This document shows positions 53,997 through 62,690 of a DNA stretch of 64,000 nucleotides, one piece after another. Position numbers and translations under genes: made by a program. Under the pieces are notes generated by a model. That model saw only the letters and a program-made list of their open reading frames with translations. It was not told the origin of the DNA and ran no database searches. The DNA lies in NCBI GenBank assembly GCA_041485445.1, contig JBGPJN010000001.1, forward strand, positions 1-64,000, read 5' to 3'. Within the stretch, counting starts at the first letter, position 1; every line of letters begins with the position of its first letter. The stretch comes from SHYG01 sp041485445 (GTDB lineage Bacteria; Chloroflexota; Dehalococcoidia; Lucifugimonadales; UBA3495).

Positions 53997-55679
53997 TTAC
54001 TTGGCCCTCCAGATGCTCCAGGCCAGATACCCGCCCAGCACCGATGCCGCCACCATCCCCGCGCCAAACATCACTGCAAGCCACCCCTCGTTCCCGCCAG
54101 GATGGTAGACCGACATCAACACCGCCAGGCCGTTAATCAATGCGGCTGCGATGATCCCCAGGACGATGCGATTGACCAGCTTTTCCAGCCGCCCCATGTA
54201 GGGTTCAAGACCTGCTGGCTGAACGCGCACCGAGATATCCCCTCGCTCCAGGGCCCTCACGATGCGTCTGGCTCGCTTGGGGAGCTCCACCCCTAACCAC
54301 GCCAGGTCCGGGGCAGCCCGGCCCAACTGCTGGCCCCACCGCCACGGCGAGTACTGCCGGACCATAACCCGTTTAGCGTAAGGCTCCAGCACGGTGGCCA
54401 GGTTGAACGCCGGGTCAAGGCGTTCCCCGATGCTCTCGCTCATGATCAAAGTCTTGATCAGAAGAAACAGATTGGAAGGAAGACGCATGTGATGGCGTTG
54501 CATCACCGACATGGCGTCGGTGAGCAATGGGCCAAGGTGCAGCTCGGCCAGCGGCCGTCCGTAGTAGCGGGACATCAGGTGCTTGACGTCTCTCACCAGC
54601 AGCGACCGGTCCACGCCTCCCCGGGTAACACCCATGTCGAAAAACGCGTCCACCAGGCGCTCCACGTCCCCCCCGGTAATGGATAGGAGCACTTCAACCA
54701 GTTGCCCCTGGGTCAACTCGTCTACCGTGCCCACCATGCCAAAGTCGATAAGGCCGATGCGCCCATCAGCCTCGATGAAAATGTTTCCTGGGTGCGGGTC
54801 GGCATGGAAAAAGCCGTTCTCAAAGACCGTCTTCAGCAAAATCTCCGCCGCACGCCCGGCCAAAGCCTCCCGGTTGATGCCAGCGGCCTCCAGGGCCTCC
54901 ACATCACTGACCTTAATGCCGCGGATCCGCTCCAGAGTGATGACACGGGAGGTCGTTGCCTCCAAGAAAATGCGCGGGATGTGAACGTCGGGGTCGTTTT
55001 TGAAGATCTGGCCGAACCGTTCGGCGTTCCGGCCCTCTTGCAGGTAGTCCAGCTCCGCCTGCAGGGTCTCGGAGAACTCGTCCACCAGGCCCGCCAGGTC
55101 GTACTGCTCTGCCGGCTTCCAGCGGCGGCTGGCTGCCGCCGCCAGGTTATGCAGAATGCCCAGGTCCTCCTGGACCTGTTCCACCACCCCTGGCTTGCGC
55201 ACCTTGACCACCGCTTCCGTGCCGTCCAAGAGCGTGGCGGCATGGGCCTGACCGATTGACGCGGTGGCCATGGGCTGGGGGTCAAAGCTGGCGAAGACGG
55301 ACTCGGGGGGCTGGCCCAGCTCCTGAGCTATGACCTCCCTGATGGCCGGGTAGGGGACGGGCGGGGCGCTGTCCTGCAGTTTGGCCAGCTCCGTCAGGTA
55401 CTCCGGCGGCAGCAGGTCAGCCCGGGTGGAAAGGACCTGGCCCAGCTTGATGAAGGTGGTGCCCAGCTCCTCCACCGCCATGCGGATGTGTTCTGGTTGA
55501 GTGTAGGGCGTGGTCCGCCGCGGATGCCCCAGCAGGCCCCGGTGGAAGGGCACGAACCGCTCCAGGCCGACAGTGCCCACCAGGTATCCCAGGCCGTGGC
55601 GGCTGAGCACGCCGGCAATCTGCCGATACCGCCGCAGATGGTTAACCCCGGCCCCTTTTTTCAAGGCTCTGCCATTCAC
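53997..55679 (-). CDS. ABC1/AarF/UbiB family atypical kinase
   Basis: 560 residues. FIKLGQVLSTRADLLP is the KxGQ motif, ATASIGQAHAATLLDG replaces the glycine-rich loop, VVKVRKPG has the ATP-binding Lys, and FHADPHPGNIF plus GLIDFGMVG are the catalytic and metal loops. The last ~60 residues are two transmembrane helices (IVLGIIAAALINGLAVLMSV and AVMFGAGMVAASVLGGYLAW). Relatives support quinone synthesis or lipid homeostasis. Here it lies in the copper/redox cluster 9 bases behind the multicopper oxidase; the link may be to membrane quinones. No ubi genes are near. Confidence 0.9.
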   Translation of the reverse strand: MNGRALKKGAGVNHLRRYRQIAGVLSRHGLGYLVGTVGLERFVPFHRGLLGHPRRTTPYTQPEHIRMAVEELGTTFIKLGQVLSTRADLLPPEYLTELAKLQDSAPPVPYPAIREVIAQELGQPPESVFASFDPQPMATASIGQAHAATLLDGTEAVVKVRKPGVVEQVQEDLGILHNLAAAASRRWKPAEQYDLAGLVDEFSETLQAELDYLQEGRNAERFGQIFKNDPDVHIPRIFLEATTSRVITLERIRGIKVSDVEALEAAGINREALAGRAAEILLKTVFENGFFHADPHPGNIFIEADGRIGLIDFGMVGTVDELTQGQLVEVLLSITGGDVERLVDAFFDMGVTRGGVDRSLLVRDVKHLMSRYYGRPLAELHLGPLLTDAMSVMQRHHMRLPSNLFLLIKTLIMSESIGERLDPAFNLATVLEPYAKRVMVRQYSPWRWGQQLGRAAPDLAWLGVELPKRARRIVRALERGDISVRVQPAGLEPYMGRLEKLVNRIVLGIIAAALINGLAVLMSVYHPGGNEGWLAVMFGAGMVAASVLGGYLAWSIWRAK

Positions 55680-55688
55680 GGCTGCATC

Positions 55689-56726
55689 CTAGTGGCCCAT
55701 GCCCGGCATGGAAGGACCCCTGACTGGAGCCGGCGCCGGTGCGTTGCCGCCGGCATAGCCCTGGTAGCCGTCAAACTTGATGACCTGCATGAGTCCGCCC
55801 GGCTCTACACCGCCGTTCTCGGTATGGTGCAGCTCATGGCAGTGGAACATCCAGTTGCCCGGATTATCGGCGATGAAAGCGATGTCGTAGGTCTCCCCCG
55901 GATCAACGCTGAGGGTGTTCATCCACTGCTGGTTGCCCGCCGCCACCGGCTCCCCGTCTTTGGCCACCACCTTGAAATCCATCCCGTGCAGGTGCATGGG
56001 GTGGGCCAGGTTGCTGATGTTCACCAGCCGCACCCGCACCTTGTCGCCCTGCTTAACGCTCCAGGGCTCGGTGGCAGGATAGGACTTGCCGTTGATGGTG
56101 AAGAAGTTGTAGCCCATGTTCATGCCGCCCATCGCCATGCCAGGCCCAGCCCCCACGATCCAGGCGCCCAGGACCATGGAGAACTCCTTGTCAAAGGTCG
56201 GTGTCCCCACCTTCTGGGGCTCTATGACCACCAGGCCGTACAGTCCGTTGTCGATCTGCTCCACACTGTTGATGTGGGGATGGTACATGAAGGTGCCGGC
56301 GTGGGAGGCTTTGAACTCGTAGGTGAAGGTCTCTTGGGGCCGGATGGGCGCCTGGGTCAGACCTGGCACCCCGTCCATGGGGTTGGGCACGTGGACGCCG
56401 TGCCAGTGGATGCTGGTGTCCTGGTCCAACTCATTCTTCACCACTACACGCAGAGTATCGCCCTCGATGACCCGGATGGTGGGGCCGGGCACGGTGCCGT
56501 TGTAGGTGATGGCCGGAATGGTGACGCCCGGCACCAGCTCCCAAGGCGCCCGTTGCACCACCAGGTCGTAGGACTTGGTGGCGCCGGTGGGGTTGGGGTT
56601 GCCGCTGTAGCCCAGGGAGACGGGTAACGGGTAAGGGATGGCAGGATCGGAAGCACTGGGGTTGCTGCATGCCACCATGGCGCCCGCCAGCAGAGCAATA
56701 AGAATGGGGACACTGAGTTTCCGCAT
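55689..56726 (-). CDS. Two-domain multicopper oxidase lipoprotein
   Basis: About 345 residues. A signal with lipobox MVACSNP (Cys ~20) makes it a lipoprotein. All four copper-binding stretches are present: SIHWHGVH, MYHPHI, HPMHLHGMDF and FHCHELHHTENGG. The protein is much shorter than three-domain oxidases, so it is the two-domain type (Cu-oxidase_3 then Cu-oxidase_2) that may trimerise. The C-terminal tail is Pro/Met/His-rich (PSMPGMGH). It likely oxidises Cu(I) or organic reductants outside the membrane. AGGAGG precedes ATG 56726; frames upstream to 56945 lie outside the family. Confidence 0.9.
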   Translation of the reverse strand: MRKLSVPILIALLAGAMVACSNPSASDPAIPYPLPVSLGYSGNPNPTGATKSYDLVVQRAPWELVPGVTIPAITYNGTVPGPTIRVIEGDTLRVVVKNELDQDTSIHWHGVHVPNPMDGVPGLTQAPIRPQETFTYEFKASHAGTFMYHPHINSVEQIDNGLYGLVVIEPQKVGTPTFDKEFSMVLGAWIVGAGPGMAMGGMNMGYNFFTINGKSYPATEPWSVKQGDKVRVRLVNISNLAHPMHLHGMDFKVVAKDGEPVAAGNQQWMNTLSVDPGETYDIAFIADNPGNWMFHCHELHHTENGGVEPGGLMQVIKFDGYQGYAGGNAPAPAPVRGPSMPGMGH

Positions 56727-56884
56727 GGTCGTCGTCCTCCTGTATAGTCCACGCCCGCCATTTCCTGGCCGGCGACAATCTCCCAGAAACCGGGAGCGTC
56801 TTGTTGCCTGGGCATGCCTTCCAATCCGCATCCCGCTGGTTCCGCCCATCATGCCCGCCGTTGCAGTTGCCCGAGTTCGACTGG

Positions 56885-57412
56885 TCAGGGCCGTGTCTTC
56901 AGATACTCCGCCAATTCTGCCAGGTCTTCGTCGCTGAGCCTCCATCGGGGCATGTTTGCGCTGAGCGGCGTGCCGCCGGGATGCTTTCCTTCCACGACGG
57001 CGAGGCGGAAGGTTTCAAGGTTGTATGCCGCGCTTCCGTGCACCGCTTCACTCTCACCGCCGTGTTCACCCTCCATCTCACCAGCCAGCACTACCCAACG
57101 AATGTCGGGTGCATACATCGTTTGCATTCCCATCATGGTATGTACGCCGCCACGACCATCGGGGCCATGACAGGAAGCACAGGTCAGGTAGCCACGCATC
57201 ATCATCATGCCCGAGGACGGCCCGCCCGTGTAAGTAATGTTGGGGCCCTTTTCGCTTGTGGCGGTGAAGTAAATGCGTTCGCCGCTGGAATCAAATGCTC
57301 CCACACCCCACGCAGTGCCGCCCTGCGGCAGCTGTGGCGCACAGGCCAAGAGCGATACCGTGGCCAGCACGCCGAGCAGCCAAACCGGGATGAAGTTGCC
57401 TTGGCGGTTCAC
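56885..57412 (-). CDS. Lipoprotein c-type cytochrome
   Basis: About 175 residues. The signal ends in a lipobox (SLLACAP). CASCHGPDGRG is the single haem-c site and the later ANMPRWRLSDEDLAELAEYL gives the Met axial ligand and the final helix. It should be a periplasmic electron carrier at the membrane, a possible partner for the multicopper oxidase whose gene follows. The GTG start at 57412 overlaps the stop of the SRPBCC gene by 4 bp and has AAGGAG upstream. A ~160-base gap separates it from the oxidase gene. Confidence 0.88.
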   Translation of the reverse strand: MNRQGNFIPVWLLGVLATVSLLACAPQLPQGGTAWGVGAFDSSGERIYFTATSEKGPNITYTGGPSSGMMMMRGYLTCASCHGPDGRGGVHTMMGMQTMYAPDIRWVVLAGEMEGEHGGESEAVHGSAAYNLETFRLAVVEGKHPGGTPLSANMPRWRLSDEDLAELAEYLKTRP

Positions 57413-57957
57413 CGTCTCACGCTCCTTTTCGAGTCTTCCGCTTGGTGATCCTTCCTTACAACACTGGACACAACACTGGACGCTAGCTTGGCATAGTGGC
57501 CTTGCGCGCCTTTGACCATCTGCCGCACGCAATACTTGGCGTAGGCCCTGCCGAGGAGCCGTCCCAGCCATGCATTCTTGGGCGGCAGGTCATAGTCTAT
57601 GGCAACGCGAAGCAGCGAGCTACAGTCCCGCGGCTCCACCTCAATACTCATGCGGTAATGCCCCACCACCAGAAGCCGCAGGTCCCCCACGGTCGCCCAT
57701 GTCTTCCCTCGCGGCGGGTCGTAGCGCGTGACCACTTCGTCCAGGAAAAGTCTAATCCCGAAAACCTTGCCGCTCATACGAATGTGAGAGCCGACCTGCT
57801 GGCCGCGCCCCTCGTCCACTGAAATCTCCATGCGCCCACCCCCCGTCAGCCAGGACGACTGGCTCATGTGCGAGGAGAACCGGGCGTGGTCATCCACGTA
57901 GGCGAATAGATCTTCCGCCGGGGCGCTGATCGTTACGGAAGCTTCATAGTGCTTCAT
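57409..57957 (-). CDS. SRPBCC (START-like) family protein
   Basis: 182 residues. The opening YEASVTISAPAEDLFAYVDD and the following hydrophobic strand pattern are the START/SRPBCC helix-grip fold, often coenzyme-, lipid- or polyketide-binding. It has no catalytic motif. The start overlaps the YHS gene stop by 4 bp and the stop overlaps the cytochrome start, so it is locked in the translation chain of the copper block. Function there unknown. Confidence 0.8.
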   Translation of the reverse strand: MKHYEASVTISAPAEDLFAYVDDHARFSSHMSQSSWLTGGGRMEISVDEGRGQQVGSHIRMSGKVFGIRLFLDEVVTRYDPPRGKTWATVGDLRLLVVGHYRMSIEVEPRDCSSLLRVAIDYDLPPKNAWLGRLLGRAYAKYCVRQMVKGAQGHYAKLASSVVSSVVRKDHQAEDSKRSVRR

Positions 57958-58127
57958 GCACCCGCCTTAACGTACTTGTCCGGCTCCTTCTTGAAGTTGG
58001 CCTGGCACGCCGGACTGCAAAAGTAGTAGGTCTTGCCCTGGTAGTCGTGAGTCGCCTTGGTCTTCTTGGGCTCTATCTCCATCCCGCACACCGGGTCCTT
58101 GGCCTTTTGTTTAGTCCAGAACGGCAT
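57954..58127 (-). CDS. YHS domain metal-binding protein (57 residues)
   Basis: A small gene, easily missed. The sequence runs KDPVCGMEI, then YYFCSPACQANFKKEPDKYV: the YHS domain pattern with three Cys (C..C..C) that binds metal. YHS modules are common in copper- or mercury-resistance operons and also at the end of some copper ATPases, where they may carry metal to the pump. The ribosome site is GGAGGG eight bases before ATG 58127; its TGA overlaps the next start (ATGA). Confidence 0.88.
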   Translation of the reverse strand: MPFWTKQKAKDPVCGMEIEPKKTKATHDYQGKTYYFCSPACQANFKKEPDKYVKAGA

Positions 58128-58157
58128 ATGCGCTACCCTCCAAATTAGATTCTAGTC

Positions 58158-58817
58158 TCATGGTTCACGAACTGCGACGCCCCGCGAACTCCACCGGGGA
58201 ATGAAGGCAGGAGTCCGCAGGGCATAGGCATCCCACCCCTCGCCAAACTCGCTTTTTACCTCCGCTTCCTCCCGCCGGGCTAGGCGGACGTACATCCAGA
58301 CCAGCACCGGGAACATGGCCAGTGTCAGGATGGTCGGCCACTGGAGTAGGAAGCCCAGCATGATGAGCACGAAGGCGGCGTACTGGGGATGGCGGATGCG
58401 CGCGTACGGCCCGGTGGTGGCCAGGGCGTGAGCTCGCTGGGCCTTGTACAGCACCTGCCAGGAGCTGGCCAGGAGGACGAATCCGCCGAAGATCAGGACG
58501 TTGCTTAGGATGTGGAACGGCCCCAGGTGGGGATTGCTTCGCCAGCCGAACATGACCTCCAGGAGATGACCGGCATCGTGGGAGAAGAAATCGACGCCGG
58601 GGAACTTGCTCGAGAGCCACCCTGAGAGCAGGTAGATGGTCAGGGGAAACCCGTACATCTCGGTAAACAGCGCCACAATGAAGGCGGAGAAGGCGCCAAA
58701 GGACCGCCAGTCCCTAGGGGTCTTTGGCTTGGTAAAGCTGAAGGCAAAGATGATGAACACCAGCGAGTTGATGACAACCAGCGTCCACAGGCCGTAGGCA
58801 GGCGCTAACGCAGTCAT
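58158..58817 (-). CDS. Isoprenylcysteine carboxyl methyltransferase family membrane protein
   Basis: 219 residues with about five to six transmembrane segments. The C-terminal YARIRHPQYAAFVLIMLGF and REEAEVKSEFGEGWDAY are the ICMT/PEMT signature region that binds S-adenosylmethionine. Bacterial members methylate small lipids or other substrates and often lie in metal-resistance or envelope gene groups. It overlaps the small protein gene at its start by 4 bp and lies 30 bases before the YHS gene. Confidence 0.85.
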   Translation of the reverse strand: MTALAPAYGLWTLVVINSLVFIIFAFSFTKPKTPRDWRSFGAFSAFIVALFTEMYGFPLTIYLLSGWLSSKFPGVDFFSHDAGHLLEVMFGWRSNPHLGPFHILSNVLIFGGFVLLASSWQVLYKAQRAHALATTGPYARIRHPQYAAFVLIMLGFLLQWPTILTLAMFPVLVWMYVRLARREEAEVKSEFGEGWDAYALRTPAFIPRWSSRGVAVREP

Positions 58818-59050
58818 GGCTTCGCAGACTCCTTGGCATGGGCATGAGGATCGTCACCCCCGGCCGGTCCACCGTGGCCTTTATGCATGAACAGGTGCAG
58901 CAGCAGACACGCCGCCACCAGCAGGAACGGCAGAAAGCCGAAGAGGTGGGCGCGGTGTTCCGTGAAGAGGAAAAAGGCGGCCACCGCCAGAAAGCCCAGC
59001 AGGGCCCATTTCCACCTGGAGCCAGTTCGATTCTGGGGTTGTCCATGCAT
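58814..59050 (-). CDS. DUF2933-like small membrane protein
   Basis: 78 residues: KWALLGFLAVAAFFLF and LFGFLPFLLVAACLLLHLFMH are two hydrophobic helices with a tail HKGHGGPAGGDDPHAHA rich in His. The layout matches DUF2933 proteins found beside copper genes. The His-rich tail may bind metal. Start ATG 59050 has AAGGTGG upstream; the stop overlaps the ICMT gene start. Confidence 0.75.
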   Translation of the reverse strand: MHGQPQNRTGSRWKWALLGFLAVAAFFLFTEHRAHLFGFLPFLLVAACLLLHLFMHKGHGGPAGGDDPHAHAKESAKP

Positions 59051-59060
59051 GCGGTCCACC

Positions 59061-59327
59061 TTATGCCTGCCCTTCCAAGCTGGAGTTGTGCATCCAGACG
59101 AAGTAGGCGGCAAGAATCAGCGCGAACGCCAGCGCGTAGACCGCGCCCAGCACCACGCTTCCGGCGTTGATCCACGTGAATCCGGGCAACGTCTCAAAGA
59201 TGGTGTGATGTAGCTCCATGCCGCGGGCGCTGCGCCACGGCATAAACCCGCCCAGCAGGCAGATGACGTAGACGACCTCGGCGCCCAGGACGCACTTCCA
59301 AGCATATGTTGTAAGTGAAAGGTTCAT
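59061..59327 (-). CDS. Small two- to three-helix membrane protein
   Basis: 88 residues with hydrophobic stretches VLGAEVVYVICLLGGF and VVLGAVYALAFALILAAYFV around the LPGFTWINAG region. It resembles DUF5676-type membrane proteins seen in heavy-metal islands. Start ATG 59327 lacks a clear ribosome site. It ends 10 bases before the DUF2933 gene. Confidence 0.6.
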   Translation of the reverse strand: MNLSLTTYAWKCVLGAEVVYVICLLGGFMPWRSARGMELHHTIFETLPGFTWINAGSVVLGAVYALAFALILAAYFVWMHNSSLEGQA

Positions 59328-59371
59328 AGGTGTACTTAAGCCCTCCTCTGTAGTTGTGTTGACTGTGGATT

Positions 59372-59953
59372 TCACTGCCCGGCCGAGCGGAGCTCGTCCG
59401 CCGACAATGCACTTGATGGTTGCCGCCGCATGGACCAAAGAAGCGCGGCGGCGACGCTAGCCAGGGCCAGCTCGATGGCAGGCATCAGGCTATCGAGGTC
59501 CACGCCCTCCTCGAAGCCATCTCCCGGCAGCAACCATGGATGGGGGAACCCGTCCGCCAAATGGAATACCACGTTCATAAGCACGCCAGCCAGTGCCGCG
59601 ATGATGATGACGACCAAAGTTCCCACCTTCATAGGCCGGCCGAGACGCTCCCACGCCAGGAGCCAAATCAGTCCGGCGCCAATAAGAGCGACGCCATCAA
59701 GCAACTCGCCAATCTCAACAAGGTACCCGAAGGCGGCGCCATTAGGAATGACGACGTTGTCCAGGAAACTGACAAACCAACCCGGCGCACCCACCGATTT
59801 CTCCGTGAGCTCGTCGGCAAGCCCCGCCGGGAAGCCACCACGGACGATCTTCGTCAGCCCGGAGATGAGCCATTCGTAACCGATAAATATCTGGACGGCA
59901 ATCAACCCTACCAGTGGAAGTCTCGTTGCGAGGCGGTGGGAATGATCATCCAT
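59372..59953 (-). CDS. DoxX-like membrane protein
   Basis: 193 residues and four hydrophobic segments. The start (LVGLIAVQIFIGYEWLISGLTKI) and GYLVEIGELLDGVALIGAG fit DoxX/TQO-type proteins. Related proteins interact with quinones or reduce thiosulfate, but no sulfur genes are present. The stop is 44 bases from the next gene; its start overlaps the preceding gene by 8 bp. It may link redox to the copper oxidase. Confidence 0.75.
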   Translation of the reverse strand: MDDHSHRLATRLPLVGLIAVQIFIGYEWLISGLTKIVRGGFPAGLADELTEKSVGAPGWFVSFLDNVVIPNGAAFGYLVEIGELLDGVALIGAGLIWLLAWERLGRPMKVGTLVVIIIAALAGVLMNVVFHLADGFPHPWLLPGDGFEEGVDLDSLMPAIELALASVAAALLWSMRRQPSSALSADELRSAGQ

Positions 59954-60179
59954 GGTTTCCTCCTTGCTCGCTGACCATGCGAGCCTTCACCCTTGCACTC
60001 ACCAGGGGGGTGACGATGGGCATCAGCACGATCATGCAGAGGCCGAACACCCAGGCGGTGCCGCCGCCCCGGGCCACCCAGGTGTAGTCGCCCGCCAGGG
60101 TCACCCCCAGGAATGCTCCCGCGGCCACCAGGGCAACGCTGGTGTAGATAAGGGCACTGACCAGTCCCGGCCTTTTCAT
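59946..60179 (-). CDS. Small two-helix membrane protein
   Basis: 77 residues with two helices, LIYTSVALVAAGAFLGVTLA and WVFGLCMIVLMPIVTPLVSA. No family known. AAGGAGG precedes ATG 60179; the stop overlaps the DoxX-like start by 8 bp. It starts 13 bases after the P-type ATPase stop. Confidence 0.65.
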   Translation of the reverse strand: MKRPGLVSALIYTSVALVAAGAFLGVTLAGDYTWVARGGGTAWVFGLCMIVLMPIVTPLVSARVKARMVSEQGGNHG

Positions 60180-60192
60180 CCTCCGCTCCTCC

Positions 60193-62688
60193 TTACTGGC
60201 CCGCCACTGGAGCCAGGTCATTTGCCGGTGCTCCGGCTCCCTTCCGTAGCCGCCGGACTGGCGGCACAAACCCCCGCATCCGCTGAGTGTTCAGCGTCAC
60301 CGAGAGGGAGCTGACCGCCATCAGCAGCGCTGCCAGCTCCGGGCTGACCACCTGGGCAAAGAAGGGGTAGAGCAGGCCTGCGCCCAGGGGGATGGCCAGG
60401 GTGTTGTAGCCAAAGGCCCACACCAGGTTCTCCTTGACCAGCCCCATGGTCCGGCGCGCCACCTGTATGGCGGCGATGACGTCCATCAGGTCGTCCTTGA
60501 TGAGAATGACATGGCCGGTCTCCTTGGCTACGTCGGTGCCGGAGCCGATGGCGATGCCCACGTTGGCCTGGGCCAGGGCCGGCGCGTCGTTGATTCCGTC
60601 GCCCACCATGGCCACCCGGTACTCCTCCGCCTGGAGCTTCTTCAGCTCGTTGGCCTTGTCCTCGGGCAGCACCTCCGCCAGCACCCGGTCGATGCCCAGC
60701 TTGGCGGCAATGGCGGCGGCGGTACGCTGGTTGTCGCCGGTGATCATGGCCACCTTCATGCCCATCCCCTGGAGGGCCTTGACTGCCTGGGCCGAGGTGT
60801 CTTTGAGGGTGTCGGCCACGGCCACCATCCCCAGCAGTTGACCGTCCGCCGCCACGAACATGGCGGTCTTGCCCTCAGTCTCCAGACGCTCCGCCTCGGG
60901 CAGGGCCGCCGCCAGGGGTATCCCCTTCAAGGCCATCAGCCTCCGGTTGCCCAGCAGCACCCAGCGCCCGTCCACCCTGGCCTCAATGCCGTGGCCGGGA
61001 ATGGCGTTGAACCCTGAGGCGTCCTCCAGCGTAAGACCCTGGGCCTGGGCACCCCGCACAATGGCTTCGCCCAACGGGTGCTCCGAGTTCTTCTCGGCGA
61101 TGGCCGCCAAGCGCAGCACGTCCTCCTCGGCGCCGCCCAGGGCGACCACGTCGGTCACCGAGGGCTGGCCCTTGGTGAGGGTGCCGGTCTTGTCGAAGAC
61201 CACGAACTGGAGCTTGGAGGTGGCCTCGATGGCATCCGCACCCTTGAAGAGGATACCGTGCTCGGCGGCCTTGCCGGTGCCCGCCATCATAGCCGCGGGA
61301 GTAGCCATGCCCACCGCGCATGGGCAGGAGATGATCAGCACGCTCACCGAGGTCAGCAGGGCGAAGCCGAACACCCCCATGGCCGCCAGTGTGTAGGGCG
61401 TCAGCATGAGGTGGCTTTCCGGGGTGAACCAGAGGCCATAGCCCAGGAAGAACCAGAACAGGAACACCGTCAGGGCCAGGGCATGGACCCCCAGGATGAA
61501 CTGGCCCGCCACCCGGTCGGCCAGCTTCTGGATGGGCGCCTTGCGGGTCTGGGCCTCCTCCACCAGCTTGATGATCTGGGCCAGGGCGGTGTCTTTGCCC
61601 ACCTTGGTGGCGCGGAACGTGAAGGCGCCGGTCTTGTTCAGAGTAGCGCCGATGACCTCGTCCCCCGCTTTCTTCTCCACCGGCATGCTCTCCCCAGTGA
61701 TCATGGACTGGTCCACTGAGGAGTAGCCTTCCTGAATCAGGCCGTCCACTGGAATGCTCTCTCCGGGCTTCACCAACAGCAGGTCGTTGATCTGCACCTC
61801 CTCGGCGGCGATCTCCACCTCCTGCCCGTCCCGCATCACCCTGGCCCTTCGGGGCTGGAGCTTCATCAGGCGGCGGATGGCCTCAGACGTGCGCCCCATG
61901 GTCACCGCCTCCAGGTAGCGCCCCAGGACGATGAAGGCGGTGAGCAGCACCGCAGCCTCGTAGAAGGTGGCCTCACGCCCGCCGAAGCCGGCCTCGGGCC
62001 AGAAGGTGTTGATGACGGCGATGAGGTAGGCGGCGCCGATGCCGGTGGCGTAAAGGAGGTTCATGTCGGTGATGCCGTGCTTGAGGCCGTTCCAGGAGTT
62101 CACGAAGAACTGTCGCCCCGGCCCGAAGACGATGGGCGTGGTGAGCAGGAACAGCACCACCTTGTCGTTCAGCCACTGGGGAATGAGGCTGGGCAGGAAC
62201 CAGTAGGGCTGGAAGGTGCCCAGCATCACCACAATGCCCACGGGCCAGGCGATGGCCATGTTGATCAGCTGGCGGCGGGTCTCCCTCTGCCGGGCCGCCC
62301 GTTCCCGGTCCAGGGCCTCCTGCCCCTCTGCCCTTTCGGCCACTCCATAGCCCAGGTCCTGGATGACCCTCTTGAGTTGTTGGGGCGAGACCGCTCCCGG
62401 AACGTACTCAATACGGGCGTTCTCGGTGGCGGAGGTGACCACCGCCTGCTGTACCCCCGGCGTTCCCATCAAGGCCTTGGTGATGTTCACCTCACAGTGC
62501 CCCCCCATCATGCCGGTGACGTGGAACTGGATGGTGGCCGTGTCCCCCTCAGACCCCCCTTGGCCCGTCGATCCAGTGGTGGCGACAGAGGGGGCCGCGG
62601 CCGGGTCGTACGGCACTCGGGTGCCGCAGTGGGGGCAAATCTGCCTGTCGTCGTTGGCTCTTGGCTCTTTCTGGAGTTTCCTGGCCAT
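60193..62688 (-). CDS. copA: Copper-exporting P-type ATPase, CopA type
   Basis: About 831 residues. The catalytic parts are intact: TGES, CPC in the sixth helix (IISCPCAVGMATPAA), DKTGTLTKG, HP in SEHPLGEAIV, GDGINDAPALAQ. The last two helices carry the YN and MxxSS motifs (FGYNTLAIP; MAVSSLSVTLN), so it is P1B-1 type, a Cu(I) exporter. The single N-terminal HMA domain is odd: GMTCxxC has become GMMGGHC, leaving one Cys. Before it is a CPHCGTRVPYD segment, a zinc-ribbon-like pair. ATG 62688 follows GGGAGG; upstream residues to 62868 are not family-like. Confidence 0.94.
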   Translation of the reverse strand: MARKLQKEPRANDDRQICPHCGTRVPYDPAAAPSVATTGSTGQGGSEGDTATIQFHVTGMMGGHCEVNITKALMGTPGVQQAVVTSATENARIEYVPGAVSPQQLKRVIQDLGYGVAERAEGQEALDRERAARQRETRRQLINMAIAWPVGIVVMLGTFQPYWFLPSLIPQWLNDKVVLFLLTTPIVFGPGRQFFVNSWNGLKHGITDMNLLYATGIGAAYLIAVINTFWPEAGFGGREATFYEAAVLLTAFIVLGRYLEAVTMGRTSEAIRRLMKLQPRRARVMRDGQEVEIAAEEVQINDLLLVKPGESIPVDGLIQEGYSSVDQSMITGESMPVEKKAGDEVIGATLNKTGAFTFRATKVGKDTALAQIIKLVEEAQTRKAPIQKLADRVAGQFILGVHALALTVFLFWFFLGYGLWFTPESHLMLTPYTLAAMGVFGFALLTSVSVLIISCPCAVGMATPAAMMAGTGKAAEHGILFKGADAIEATSKLQFVVFDKTGTLTKGQPSVTDVVALGGAEEDVLRLAAIAEKNSEHPLGEAIVRGAQAQGLTLEDASGFNAIPGHGIEARVDGRWVLLGNRRLMALKGIPLAAALPEAERLETEGKTAMFVAADGQLLGMVAVADTLKDTSAQAVKALQGMGMKVAMITGDNQRTAAAIAAKLGIDRVLAEVLPEDKANELKKLQAEEYRVAMVGDGINDAPALAQANVGIAIGSGTDVAKETGHVILIKDDLMDVIAAIQVARRTMGLVKENLVWAFGYNTLAIPLGAGLLYPFFAQVVSPELAALLMAVSSLSVTLNTQRMRGFVPPVRRLRKGAGAPANDLAPVAGQ

Positions 62689-62690
62689 AC

